From the NCBI RefSeq assembly GCF_002487355.1, contig NZ_NTMG01000018.1, forward strand, positions 1 through 64,000: a stretch of 64,000 nt of DNA, read 5' to 3'. The translations under genes and the position numbers were made by a program. The notes beneath the pieces are model-generated. The model did not search any database and was not told the DNA's origin. It worked only from the letters and a program-made list of their open reading frames with translations. Source of the stretch: Candidatus Methanoperedens sp. BLZ2. Lineage in GTDB: Archaea; Halobacteriota; Methanosarcinia; Methanosarcinales; Methanoperedenaceae. This document shows, in pieces, positions 8,017 through 16,447 of the stretch (the stretch's first letter is position 1; each line of letters starts with the position of its first letter).

Positions 8017-8741
8017 GGTGAGATTCCTCCTGCGATCAATACTGCAAGAAGTCCGCAAAGAATGCTTACGAAAAAGCTTGTGAAAATGTCTTTGCCGACC
8101 ACACGCCTGAACTTGGGATCATGAACTCCTTCAATTGTTCCGCCCACGCCGTATGATGGGACAACAGCATTAACATAGAAAACGCCCAGGGTAAATACGC
8201 CCGCAACTGCGGCGGCGCTTGTTGCACTGATCAATTGTCCGTATATTCCAACCAGGACATAATAGATAAGAGCCCCTCCAATACCTCCAAGCGCAGCGCC
8301 CACAATACCGCTAACAAAGCAGATAGTAGGAAGGCCCTGTCCCTGTGTTCCTTTGGAAATATAGGTATCCTGCCTGTCTCCAGTAATCGGGTCTTTTTTG
8401 ACCTGTGCTGAGGCAAATGGCACTGCCACGCCATAAGCATATATCAAACCGCCAGAGAACATGGTGCTTGCAAGCATTACCATGGAGCCAACTGCTCCCG
8501 CAGCCAGTATTAAAGCCATTGGCGCGTTTTCAACATTTGTATACATATAAGCCGCTGTTATAAGTCCTACAAGACCTGACCCTGCCGCAAGTTCCACAGT
8601 CCCGGTTCCGATACCTGTTGCCTGTGCCATTGCCGCAGGAGCGCCGCCTACTGGAATGAAGTGAACTGCAAGACAAATAAGAGTCCCGCTCAAGCCGATC
8701 AATAAAATATTGGTTAATAATGTTGGATCAATCGCTACCAT
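8013..8741 (-). CDS. mtrD: Tetrahydromethanopterin S-methyltransferase subunit D
   Basis: MtrD, 242 residues, is a polytopic membrane protein rich in Gly and Ala. Family features include HFIPVGGAPAAMAQATGIGT near residue 26 and a C-terminal GVGGTIEGVHDPKFRR. It is one of the three large membrane subunits of the sodium-translocating methyltransferase. It overlaps the mtrE stop by one base and the mtrC start by four, consistent with tight translational coupling. Confidence 0.95.
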   Translation of the reverse strand: MVAIDPTLLTNILLIGLSGTLICLAVHFIPVGGAPAAMAQATGIGTGTVELAAGSGLVGLITAAYMYTNVENAPMALILAAGAVGSMVMLASTMFSGGLIYAYGVAVPFASAQVKKDPITGDRQDTYISKGTQGQGLPTICFVSGIVGAALGGIGGALIYYVLVGIYGQLISATSAAAVAGVFTLGVFYVNAVVPSYGVGGTIEGVHDPKFRRVVGKDIFTSFFVSILCGLLAVLIAGGISP

Positions 8742-9643
8742 TATGCTTTAGCCTCCTTTTCATTTTTTTCTTCCTTATATGGGCCATAAGCATGCCTGAC
8801 GTTGAGTTCTATCAGCCTGTTCATTATTATGAGAACTACCACAATTAATACACCCACACCTATCGCTTTCCAGGTATACCCGAAAATGGTTGTGGGCCAG
8901 CTTGAAAAGAACACAGTAAGACCAAGAGCTATGCCTGTTGCAGGTCCTCCGAACTTGGCGCAGAACCAGACATTATCTATGCTGTTCCTTAAGCCAGATT
9001 CGGCTTTCCTCACAATGCGTCCTGAGAGCGCAGTGTTAAGACCGCACCCGAATTCGCGGTTCTGGAATTCACGTTCTCCGCCGTAATGCACATCACCAAC
9101 AGATGAGCCGATAGCGCCCACGGAAATTCCCCATATCAATGCAAGGAATGGAATAGTGAAAGGATATCCGAGTATTTCAAATTGGATGTATGCAATAGCT
9201 ACAAGGCAGAAATTCATAATGAAATTATGCCCGATGATCGAAGGTGTCGTATATCTCATAATATCCATATACAAAGGCTGCTTGAACCTTGTCTGGCTCG
9301 CAACCCTTCCTGCATATGAGGTTGTAGCAAAGATGCCCAATATGATTGCGCCGAAAAACGCGCCGATTACTATTGCAGTCAATGGATAGAACTTCTGGCT
9401 CAAAAGTACGGTTGTGACCGTACCGCCGATCACGGCCGACATGCCGTTGCTGATTGGTTCACCTGAAATCGCTTTGTTAAATATTCTGTGCAAAAACCCC
9501 ATCTGGGGAGCTAATTGTACCTGGGAGTTCGGATTGCTCTGGGAGCCTACATCGGATTCAAGGTCCTCAAGGCATCCCGCTATAGTAGCAAGAGCTCCCA
9601 TGAGTGCCAATATAGCCATGCTCATGGTTAAATCTAATACCAT
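8741..9643 (-). CDS. mtrE: Tetrahydromethanopterin S-methyltransferase subunit E
   Basis: MtrE, 300 residues, is the first gene of the mtr operon. It is a membrane subunit with about six to seven helices. Typical segments are LATIAGCLEDLESDVGSQSN near the N-terminus and GSSVGDVHYGGEREFQNREF in the middle. The start codon at 9643 is preceded by a strong GGAGGA at 9653-9658 and, further up, a TATA-like element. The C-terminus is charged (KEEKNEKEAKA). All eight Mtr subunits are present and look intact. Confidence 0.96.
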   Translation of the reverse strand: MVLDLTMSMAILALMGALATIAGCLEDLESDVGSQSNPNSQVQLAPQMGFLHRIFNKAISGEPISNGMSAVIGGTVTTVLLSQKFYPLTAIVIGAFFGAIILGIFATTSYAGRVASQTRFKQPLYMDIMRYTTPSIIGHNFIMNFCLVAIAYIQFEILGYPFTIPFLALIWGISVGAIGSSVGDVHYGGEREFQNREFGCGLNTALSGRIVRKAESGLRNSIDNVWFCAKFGGPATGIALGLTVFFSSWPTTIFGYTWKAIGVGVLIVVVLIIMNRLIELNVRHAYGPYKEEKNEKEAKA

Positions 9644-9683
9644 TTTATCATATCCTCCTATATTGAATTCAAATCACCATAAA

Positions 9684-9700
9684 AAACTATATATTAGTTT
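9684..9700 (-). promoter_or_regulatory. Likely archaeal promoter (TATA box) of the mtr operon
   Basis: On the minus strand the sequence AACTAATATATAG lies roughly 45-55 bases before the mtrE ATG. This position predicts a short leader of about 25 bases that carries the GGAGGA ribosome binding site. It is the only strong TATA-like element directly upstream of mtrE. Assignment is by pattern and position only. Confidence 0.5.
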
Positions 9701-9799
9701 TATCGGAGTACCTTATTATACATTATAAATGTTTCGAATATTGTCTGGCTGTCAGCACATTGCGGCATGGCCAGGATCAAATATGCATCAAAAAGCATC

Positions 9800-10407
9800 T
9801 TAAATGAGAGGCTTTGGCTGTTTATGCTCAGGAAGCACAGGCAATTGTGCAGTGCTTGTAAGAATCGGTGAATCAATTTCCTTTGCTCTCTCAATGATCA
9901 GCTCTTTACCCTTCTGTGTCAATGCAAACATGGGAACAGAAGTGCCAGCCTGGAGGACAGGACGTATAAGGTGGCGCACCATATGTGAAGCGCAGCTTGT
10001 GATAATATCCATTTTCGCAATAATCTCTTGCGTTTCCCTGAACTGGATACCTGTGAGGTGAGCCCCGATAAGGATCAGGTTAATATTCTTTTCTTTCTCT
10101 ATCAAACGAAGTTTTCCCGCTGCAGGATTATCAGTGATCACGGTTCCAGCACCATCGCATCTTCTTTCCGGAGTGAACATCCTCAGTTCGCGTATCCTGT
10201 ATTCCATATTCCTTTTTGCTTCCAGGGAGGTGAGTCTTGAAACATTTGAAACCTTACTGAAAACAGCTTTGAGGTAGAAATATGCTGGCTTACAGGAGGA
10301 AGCACTGACCTGAATTCCCAGCCCGCATGTCCGCATGTGTTATCAGCAAGTTCAGAAGCGATTTTTTTAAGAATTTGAAGATCCAGCGAATTCAGCTTTC
10401 GTGCCAT
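9800..10407 (-). pseudogene. Decayed gene resembling methanogenesis marker protein 8
   Basis: Two overlapping frames (10183-10407 and 9800-10336) together look like one damaged gene. The first begins MARKLNSLDLQILKKIA. The second contains NMEYRIRELRMFTPER, CDGAGTVITDNP, ILIGAHLTGI, CASHMVRHLI, SVPMFALTQKGKEL and the tail LPEHKQPKPLI. From memory these phrases match methanogenesis marker protein 8 (DUF2099), but the family is about 280 residues and the parts are joined with material missing: roughly 25-30 residues between MFTPER and CDGAGTV, and about 50-60 between ITDNP and AAGKLRLIEK. A frameshift separates the N-terminal piece. The C-terminal third looks well kept, which suggests fairly recent decay. 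Confidence 0.6.
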
Positions 10408-10431
10408 TGCTTAACCATAATTTCATGAAGT

Positions 10432-10572
10432 ATGTCGGAATTGAAAAAGAACGGATATGACCAGCACAGGCTGATACTTACAGGATATCTTCGGGCTTTG
10501 CATGAAACGTCCAAATTTTATATTGCACAATTTAAAAAAATTGCACATGAAAATCTATTTAAACTATTATGA
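10432..10572 (+). pseudogene. Fragment copied from the winged-helix gene at 13.0 kb
   Basis: Bases 10437-10505 are identical over 69 bp to 13111-13179, inside the winged-helix gene. An ATG at 10432 keeps the same reading frame (MSELKKNGYDQHRLI and so on) and the frame runs 46 codons to a TGA, but after ALHET the residues no longer match. It is therefore a piece of that gene's helix-turn-helix joined to unrelated AT-rich sequence. It probably makes no functional protein, though a short DNA-binding peptide cannot be ruled out. It lies directly before the promoter region of the REC-PAS-kinase gene. Confidence 0.75.
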
Positions 10573-10619
10573 TTAGTATCATAACCATAAATATATCTTT
10601 TAAAAGGGGATAATCCTTA

Positions 10620-12032
10620 ATGAATAAACAGGTTCGTGTATTGGTTATTGAAGACTCCAGATTTGACGCACGGATATTAATTGGGGAACTTGAGCATGGT
10701 GGTTACGAACCTGATTATGAACTTGTGGACACTCCCGAAGGTATGCGAACTGCAATTACGGCAAAATCATGGGATATCGTTATATCTGATTATGTAATGC
10801 CTGATTTTTCAGGATTGGATGCGATCAGGATCTTACAGGAAAGCGGTCTTGACATACCGATAATAATTGTATCAGGAAATATCGGTGAAGATACTGCTGT
10901 ACAGGCCATGAAAGCCGGAGCGCATGACTATCTCATAAAAGGCAATCTTGCAAGGCTCATACCTGCTATCGAGAGAGAGCTCAGCGAGGCACAAGAGCGG
11001 CGAAAACGAAAGAAAGCAGAAGCTGAACTGAAAAGTACTAAAGAAAAACTTGAATCGTTTATTAACAACACTTCTGATGCCATCATAATACTGGATCTGG
11101 AAGAAAAAATCCTCCAGGTAAACACTGGTTTTGAAAAGATATATGGATGGACTGCCGCGGAAGCAGTGGGGATCAAATTGCCCACAATACCCGTAAATAT
11201 AATTCCAGAAACCGAGAAGCTCCTGGCGAAAGTAAAGTCCGGCAATGTCATTACGGCTCATGAAACTATAAGGAGGCGAAAAGACGGAAGTGTTTTTGAT
11301 GTCAGCGTGACAATCTCACCCATAAAGGATGCCGAAGGTAAAGTTGTTGCTTTTGCTGGAATATCACGGGATATAACTGAACGGAAGAGATCGGAAGAAC
11401 TGATAAGATCTTCTCTTTTAGAGAAAGAAACCCTTCTCAGGGAAATACATCATCGGGTCAAGAATAATATGCAGGTTATTTCCAGTTTACTCAGGCTACA
11501 ATCAAGATATGCCAAAGACAAGGACGATATTGAGTTTTTCAAAGATAGCCAGAACCGGATCTCTTCCATGGCTCTGGTTCACGAGAAACTTTACCAGTCC
11601 GGAAATTTTACAAAAATTGATTTTAGTGTTTATGCAAAAGACCTGATAAAGAGTATATTCCACTCTTATGGGACTATTTCAAGCCGTATCACACCGACTA
11701 TTAAAGTTGAAAATGTTTCACTTGGGATTGATTCAGCCATCCCCTGCGGTTTGATCATCAATGAGCTTGTCACCAATTCATTGAAACACGCATTTCCTGA
11801 TGGTAAAAAAGGTGATATCAAGATTTTTATGCGGCGAACAGGTGAAAATGAATATAGTTTAGAAGTATGCGATAATGGGATAGGCATAGCGCAAGGAATA
11901 GATTTCGATAACAGTAACAGTCTGGGTTTGCATCTGGTTAAAATATTGGCACAGAAACAGTTAAATGGAGATATCAATCTGAATCGTGATCATGGGACCG
12001 AAATCAAAATTAATTTTAAAGGAGCTAAATAA
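10620..12032 (+). CDS. Hybrid sensor kinase: REC-PAS-HisKA_2-HATPase
   Basis: This 470-residue soluble protein begins with a receiver domain (residues 5-122; acidic E11-D12, phospho-acceptor D57 in VISDYVMPD, KG at 107-108). A helical linker leads to a PAS domain (about 145-257, ending in GISRDITERKR). A HisKA_2 dimerisation motif follows, LREIHHRVKNNMQVISSLLR, with H277/H278, and then a HATPase with LIINELVTNSLKHAF and DNGIGI. Such receiver-first kinases are common in methanogenic archaea. There is no membrane segment, so the input is cytoplasmic, either a phosphate from another kinase or a PAS ligand. The stop overlaps the next gene as TAATG, so the pair is co-translated. Confidence 0.9.
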   Translation: MNKQVRVLVIEDSRFDARILIGELEHGGYEPDYELVDTPEGMRTAITAKSWDIVISDYVMPDFSGLDAIRILQESGLDIPIIIVSGNIGEDTAVQAMKAGAHDYLIKGNLARLIPAIERELSEAQERRKRKKAEAELKSTKEKLESFINNTSDAIIILDLEEKILQVNTGFEKIYGWTAAEAVGIKLPTIPVNIIPETEKLLAKVKSGNVITAHETIRRRKDGSVFDVSVTISPIKDAEGKVVAFAGISRDITERKRSEELIRSSLLEKETLLREIHHRVKNNMQVISSLLRLQSRYAKDKDDIEFFKDSQNRISSMALVHEKLYQSGNFTKIDFSVYAKDLIKSIFHSYGTISSRITPTIKVENVSLGIDSAIPCGLIINELVTNSLKHAFPDGKKGDIKIFMRRTGENEYSLEVCDNGIGIAQGIDFDNSNSLGLHLVKILAQKQLNGDINLNRDHGTEIKINFKGAK

Positions 12033-12832
12033 TGTCTAAAAAACAGATACTCATTGTCGAAGATGAAAGTATCGTTGCTGAAGACCTGAGGGAAACCTTG
12101 ATCAGTTTGGGATATGCAGTTCCTTCGGTTGAATCTTCAGGGGAAAAAGCTATCGAGAAAATAGAAGGAATGCGCCCTGACGTTGTGCTTATGGATATTA
12201 TGTTGCAGGGTGCAATGGACGGCATTGAGACGGCAAAAGAGGTACATGACCGGTTCGATATTCCTATCCTATATATTACTTCATATTCTGATGAGCATAT
12301 CCTTGAAAGAGCAAAAATAACAGAACCATACTGTTATATAATAAAACCCTTCAGGGAAAGAGAGCTTCATATCAATATCGAGATAGCAATCTATAAACAC
12401 CAGATGGAAAATAAATTAAAAGAAAGCGAACACTGGTTGTCATCAACGATCAAAAGCCTCGGGGAGGCTGTAATATCAACAGATAAAGACGGTTTGATAA
12501 AGACCATGAACCCATTTGCAGAGGCTATGACTGGTTGGAAATTTGATGAAGCATTTGCAAAACCCATTTCTACTGTTTTTAATATAATCAGTGAAAAACC
12601 CGATATAAAAGTGGAAAACCCGGTAACCAGGGCTATCCGGGAAGGAATTTACTACGGACTTGCAGAGCACACTGTATTGATATCAAAAGAGGGAATGAAA
12701 GTACCTGTTGATGTTATTGGATCCCTTATAAAAGACAATTTTGGAAATATTATGGGTACTGTAATGATCTTTGAGGATATTATTGAGCGTAAACGTCTGG
12801 AGGAAAGAATCAAAAAAACAAATATCGAATAA
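12032..12832 (+). CDS. Response regulator with REC and PAS domains
   Basis: This protein has 266 residues. The receiver domain (residues 4-122) has E10-D11, phospho-acceptor D55 in VVLMDIMLQG, and KPF near residue 110. A coiled linker and a PAS domain (about 130-255) follow, with PFAEAMTGWK and a C-terminal IFEDIIERKRLEERI. There is no DNA-binding or kinase output domain, so it probably works as a relay partner. The start shares bases with the stop of the upstream hybrid kinase, which makes that kinase the obvious phosphodonor. It may dock onto another kinase through the PAS domain. Confidence 0.88.
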   Translation: MSKKQILIVEDESIVAEDLRETLISLGYAVPSVESSGEKAIEKIEGMRPDVVLMDIMLQGAMDGIETAKEVHDRFDIPILYITSYSDEHILERAKITEPYCYIIKPFRERELHINIEIAIYKHQMENKLKESEHWLSSTIKSLGEAVISTDKDGLIKTMNPFAEAMTGWKFDEAFAKPISTVFNIISEKPDIKVENPVTRAIREGIYYGLAEHTVLISKEGMKVPVDVIGSLIKDNFGNIMGTVMIFEDIIERKRLEERIKKTNIE

Positions 12833-12854
12833 AAAAATCACTTAATCTGGATAT

Positions 12855-12956
12855 GATGAACAGCCAGCCATGCCGCCAAGGATCGCTATGGAAAGGCTTG
12901 TTCACCGGGAAACATGGTGATTTAAATTCCATCGGTCACTTTTTGCCAGAAGTGAC
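12855..12956 (+). pseudogene. C-terminal remnant of a nitroreductase gene
   Basis: These 102 bases match 17577-17678, the last 22 codons of the nitroreductase gene plus its stop and the first part of its terminator hairpin, at 99 of 102 positions without gaps. One coding difference is silent and one changes Gln to Arg; the frame and the TGA stop are kept. Upstream of 12855 the similarity ends abruptly. The terminator stem is partly spoiled here (aggt in place of cgat). It is a displaced or duplicated gene tail with no start of its own. Confidence 0.8.
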
Positions 12957-13039
12957 AGGTAGGCTTTTTTGTTTTCTCTATGATAATGATGTTTAACACC
13001 CAAACATTTATCAGGTTTGTTATCAAATCTAATTTGTTC

Positions 13040-13609
13040 ATGTCGGAATATTACAATATCCTTACAAAAGTGATGGCAAATAAGCAGATGTCCATCAGCA
13101 GTATAGCAAGGGAATTGAAAAAGAACGGATATGACCAGCACAGGCTGATACTTACAGGATATCTTCGGGCTTTGCATGAGACCGGTTACATGGAAGAAAT
13201 TGACATACCGCCATCAAAAGTATATGTTTTAAAATCCGGTATGAAGCGTGATGTTTATAGTATTGTGAAAGAGCATTTGAAAGATATCGACATTTCAGAA
13301 AGGTTAGGAATTGCAGTATTTATCCTTACCTCACTTTTCCACCGCCCGTCTTTTAAATACGAACTTGAATTGCTGGGTATTGAGGCGCGAAAGACCGAAA
13401 CCATAAAAGAGTCAAAAGATGCCCTTCTCAACGAACACCGCGTGGCTGTAACACGCATAAAAATTCCAGTAGATGATCCGGCATTTGAAATGAACGGGGA
13501 CACAACTGAGATCCAGCTTCTTGGGAACAAAGTCCTGATAGATATTATTAAAGATCTGATCGACCTTGATGGATTGAAAGCAAAGTCCCAGCAGACAAAA
13601 CTTGCATAA
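13040..13609 (+). CDS. Winged-helix protein of unknown function
   Basis: The protein has 189 residues from the ATG at 13040; an in-frame ATG at 12980 would add 20 residues without clear similarity. Residues 5-60 look like a winged helix (SISSIARELKKNGYD, then YLRALHETGYMEEIDI). The remainder is mixed helix and strand with no motif I recognise. It has no membrane segment. It stands between the two signalling gene groups and could be their DNA-binding output, which is inference from position. A 69-bp piece of it is repeated at 10437-10505. Confidence 0.65.
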   Translation: MSEYYNILTKVMANKQMSISSIARELKKNGYDQHRLILTGYLRALHETGYMEEIDIPPSKVYVLKSGMKRDVYSIVKEHLKDIDISERLGIAVFILTSLFHRPSFKYELELLGIEARKTETIKESKDALLNEHRVAVTRIKIPVDDPAFEMNGDTTEIQLLGNKVLIDIIKDLIDLDGLKAKSQQTKLA

Positions 13610-13806
13610 TTTTTTGATCTTTTTTCAAATACATTAAAAAAAAATGATATATGAAATAGTATATATAGTATAAAAAATCAATGTTATAATCATTATAATC
13701 ATGATAAATATCCCTTCAACTGCGGGGAGATACATCTATGAGTAAAACCACTTCGAATATTAATTGTTGAGCCTTTTCGGTTGAATCTAATAATCTGAAT
13801 ATAGTC

Positions 13807-16023
13807 ATGTCGGAATTGAAAACTAAATATAAATTTTTTATAATATCTGTCCTGCTAAGTGTCGCTTCTTTTCTTACTTATTATTTTCATGCGGTACTAA
13901 AGACAGGTATTATTTTTACCCATTTTTTTTATATTCCTATTATTCTGGCAGCCCTGTGGTGGAAAAGAAAAGGCATGGTCGTTGCTATATTTTTAGTGGA
14001 AGTGCTATTTCTCAGCGATATTCTTATTAAAAAAGAGGCACCCAGTTACGATAATATAATTCGTTCTATTATGTTTATAGTAATTTCCAGTGTTGTTATT
14101 ATATTAAGTGAGAGAATTGCAAAAGACGAGAAATTGCTTCGAGATAACGAAGAAGAATACCGTATGCTGTATGAAGGTTCATCGGATGCGGTCATGATGC
14201 TTGATGAAGACGGATTTTTTGACTGTAATGATGCGACACTTCGGATATTCGGATTTTCGAAAAAAGAAGAATTTACCAAAATTCATCCGAAAGACGTATC
14301 GCCGCTGTATCAGCCTGATGGCGCATATTCTCTGGAATCTGCGAATAATAAAATTGCTGAGGCATTCAGGAAAGGTTCGAACCGTTTTGAGTGGGTACAT
14401 CAAAGAAAAAATGGGGATGAATTCCAGGCTGATGTGCTACTGACCGCGCTCCAGTTCAGGAATAAACGGGTTCTTCAGGCGACTATCAGGGATATCACAC
14501 AGAGCAAGGAAGTTATTGATAATCTTACGACATCAAATGAGTTCTCAAAGACAATTTTCAACAGTATGAAAGATGCTTTCTGCATCATAGATGTAAATAA
14601 TTTCAGAATTGTCGAAGCAAATGATGTTTTTATAAACGAATTCGGGCTTAAAAAAGAAGATATTATCGGAAGGACATGTTTTGAGATTACCCATCATGCA
14701 AAAGAACCCTGCAATTCCCCGGAAGGCGGATGTTCTCTTATGGAGACAAGAAGTACTGGAATGGTTTCATCTGCTGAGCATATTCATTATGGAAAAAACG
14801 GAGAAAAAATATATCTTGAGATATCCACGTCCCCAATAAAAGATATGAATGGGACTGTTATTCAGGTAATCCATATATCCAGAGATATTACCCGGAACAA
14901 ACATGCTGAAGATAAACTTCGGGAAAGTGAAGAAAAATTCCGTTTGACAGTTCAGTCAGCAAACGATGCAATTATTTTGACAGATAGTGAGAATAACATA
15001 ATCTCCTTGAATAAAAGTGCAATAATTATGTTCGGTTATGATGAGAACGAAATGGTCGGGAAATCATTTCTTAACCTGCTGCCGAAACGATATAAAGAGA
15101 CTTACAGATATGGGCTGGAATGGATGTTGTCAGGGGTAAGTATTTCAGAAAAATCCATAGAAATGCACGGCCTCAGGAAAAATGGAACCGAGTTCGCACT
15201 GGATATATCGGTAGCATCATGGAAAACGACATCAGGGACCTATCAAGCCAGTATAATACGCGATATTACAGACAGAAAAAGACTGGAGGAAGAAATAATC
15301 CGGATTAATCTGGAACTTAAAATGGCGGATCAAATAAAAACACAATTCTTAAGTATTGTTTCCCATGAGCTTCGAACTCCTATCACGCCTATGAAAGCAC
15401 AGCTACAGATGAACCTTGCAGGATACTTCGGGATAGTGACTGAAAAGCAAAAAACAAGCCTCGAAATGATACTTCGAAACACCGAGAGACTTGACCGCCT
15501 GATAGGTGACGTTCTTGATATTTCCAAGCTTGAAGCAGGGGTAATGAAATTTGACAAGGACAGGGCTAACCTTAATGAAGTGGTCAGGAATGCGATAGAA
15601 ACAATGAGGCAAAAAGCTGAGGATAAGAATATCGAACTTAATCTAAAAGAAGAAAAAGTTGAGAATATAATAATGGATACTGACAGGATCACCCAGGTAG
15701 TAATTAACCTTGTAAATAATGCGATTAAGTTTACGCGTCCAGGGGGCATAATAAATGTCGATATATTAAAAAGCGACAAAGATGCAATTGTTAAAATAAA
15801 GGATACCGGGATCGGGATTAAAAAAGAAGATCAGGAAAAGTTATTCAAGCCATTTGTCCAGGTGGATTCTACTGACACAAGGAAGTTTGAAGGGACAGGT
15901 CTTGGTCTTTCTATATGTAAGGGGATAATAAATTCTCATGGCGGGAAGATCTGGATTGAAAGTGAGTTAAGTAAAGGATCAACATTCCAATTTACAATTC
16001 CTCTAAAATATGAAAAGAACTAG
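13807..16023 (+). CDS. Membrane sensor histidine kinase with three PAS domains
   Basis: This 738-residue protein has four predicted membrane helices at about 8-26, 33-50, 56-74 and 85-101, with little sequence outside the membrane. Three PAS domains follow: about 115-232, 240-365 and 373-492. The second has C291, C302 and C309 in a CFEITHHAKEPC...GGC pattern, which resembles PAS domains that bind metal or sense redox. The kinase core has H520 in FLSIVSHELRTPITP, then HATPase N, G1 and G2 boxes (VVINLVNNAIKF, DTGIGI, GTGLGLSI). It likely phosphorylates the receiver protein encoded next. The first codons (ATGTCGGAATTGAAAA) repeat those at 10432. Confidence 0.9.
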   Translation: MSELKTKYKFFIISVLLSVASFLTYYFHAVLKTGIIFTHFFYIPIILAALWWKRKGMVVAIFLVEVLFLSDILIKKEAPSYDNIIRSIMFIVISSVVIILSERIAKDEKLLRDNEEEYRMLYEGSSDAVMMLDEDGFFDCNDATLRIFGFSKKEEFTKIHPKDVSPLYQPDGAYSLESANNKIAEAFRKGSNRFEWVHQRKNGDEFQADVLLTALQFRNKRVLQATIRDITQSKEVIDNLTTSNEFSKTIFNSMKDAFCIIDVNNFRIVEANDVFINEFGLKKEDIIGRTCFEITHHAKEPCNSPEGGCSLMETRSTGMVSSAEHIHYGKNGEKIYLEISTSPIKDMNGTVIQVIHISRDITRNKHAEDKLRESEEKFRLTVQSANDAIILTDSENNIISLNKSAIIMFGYDENEMVGKSFLNLLPKRYKETYRYGLEWMLSGVSISEKSIEMHGLRKNGTEFALDISVASWKTTSGTYQASIIRDITDRKRLEEEIIRINLELKMADQIKTQFLSIVSHELRTPITPMKAQLQMNLAGYFGIVTEKQKTSLEMILRNTERLDRLIGDVLDISKLEAGVMKFDKDRANLNEVVRNAIETMRQKAEDKNIELNLKEEKVENIIMDTDRITQVVINLVNNAIKFTRPGGIINVDILKSDKDAIVKIKDTGIGIKKEDQEKLFKPFVQVDSTDTRKFEGTGLGLSICKGIINSHGGKIWIESELSKGSTFQFTIPLKYEKN

Positions 16024-16075
16024 AAGAAATCTGAAATGAATTTATTTGAAAAAGTATGAAAAATAAGTGATAACA

Positions 16076-16441
16076 ATGGCAAAAATAATGATAGTTGATG
16101 ACAACCCTGATATATCAGAAACTTTGAAAACAATAATGGAGCTTGAAAAACATGAAGCTGAGACCGCATCCAGTGGAGAAGAGTTCCTGAATAAGGTTGA
16201 AAATGCAAAACCAGACCTTGTTCTCCTGGATGTAATGATGCCGGGACTGAAAACAAAAGAGATACTGGTAAAGCTTAAGGAAAAAGGGCTCAAGAACCTG
16301 AAAATAATACTTGTCACAGTTGTCAGGTTTTCAGATGAAGAAAGAAAAATCCTGATGACTGAATCTAATATCAAGGATTACATCACAAAACCGTTTGACC
16401 TTCAGGATATCGTGAGCAGGGTAAGGAAACACCTGGACTAA
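16076..16441 (+). CDS. Single-domain response regulator (REC)
   Basis: The gene starts at the ATG at 16076 (MAKIMIVDD); an in-frame ATG at 16067 gives three more residues. The 121-residue receiver domain is complete, with D8-D9, phospho-acceptor D52 in LVLLDVMMPG, a hydroxyl position in LVTVV, and the lysine of ITKPF near residue 108. It has no output domain, so it acts by protein contacts. It stands 52 bases after the membrane kinase and 6 bases before the RecA-like gene, so the three genes probably form one signalling unit. Confidence 0.9.
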   Translation: MAKIMIVDDNPDISETLKTIMELEKHEAETASSGEEFLNKVENAKPDLVLLDVMMPGLKTKEILVKLKEKGLKNLKIILVTVVRFSDEERKILMTESNIKDYITKPFDLQDIVSRVRKHLD

Positions 16442-16447
16442 ATTGAT

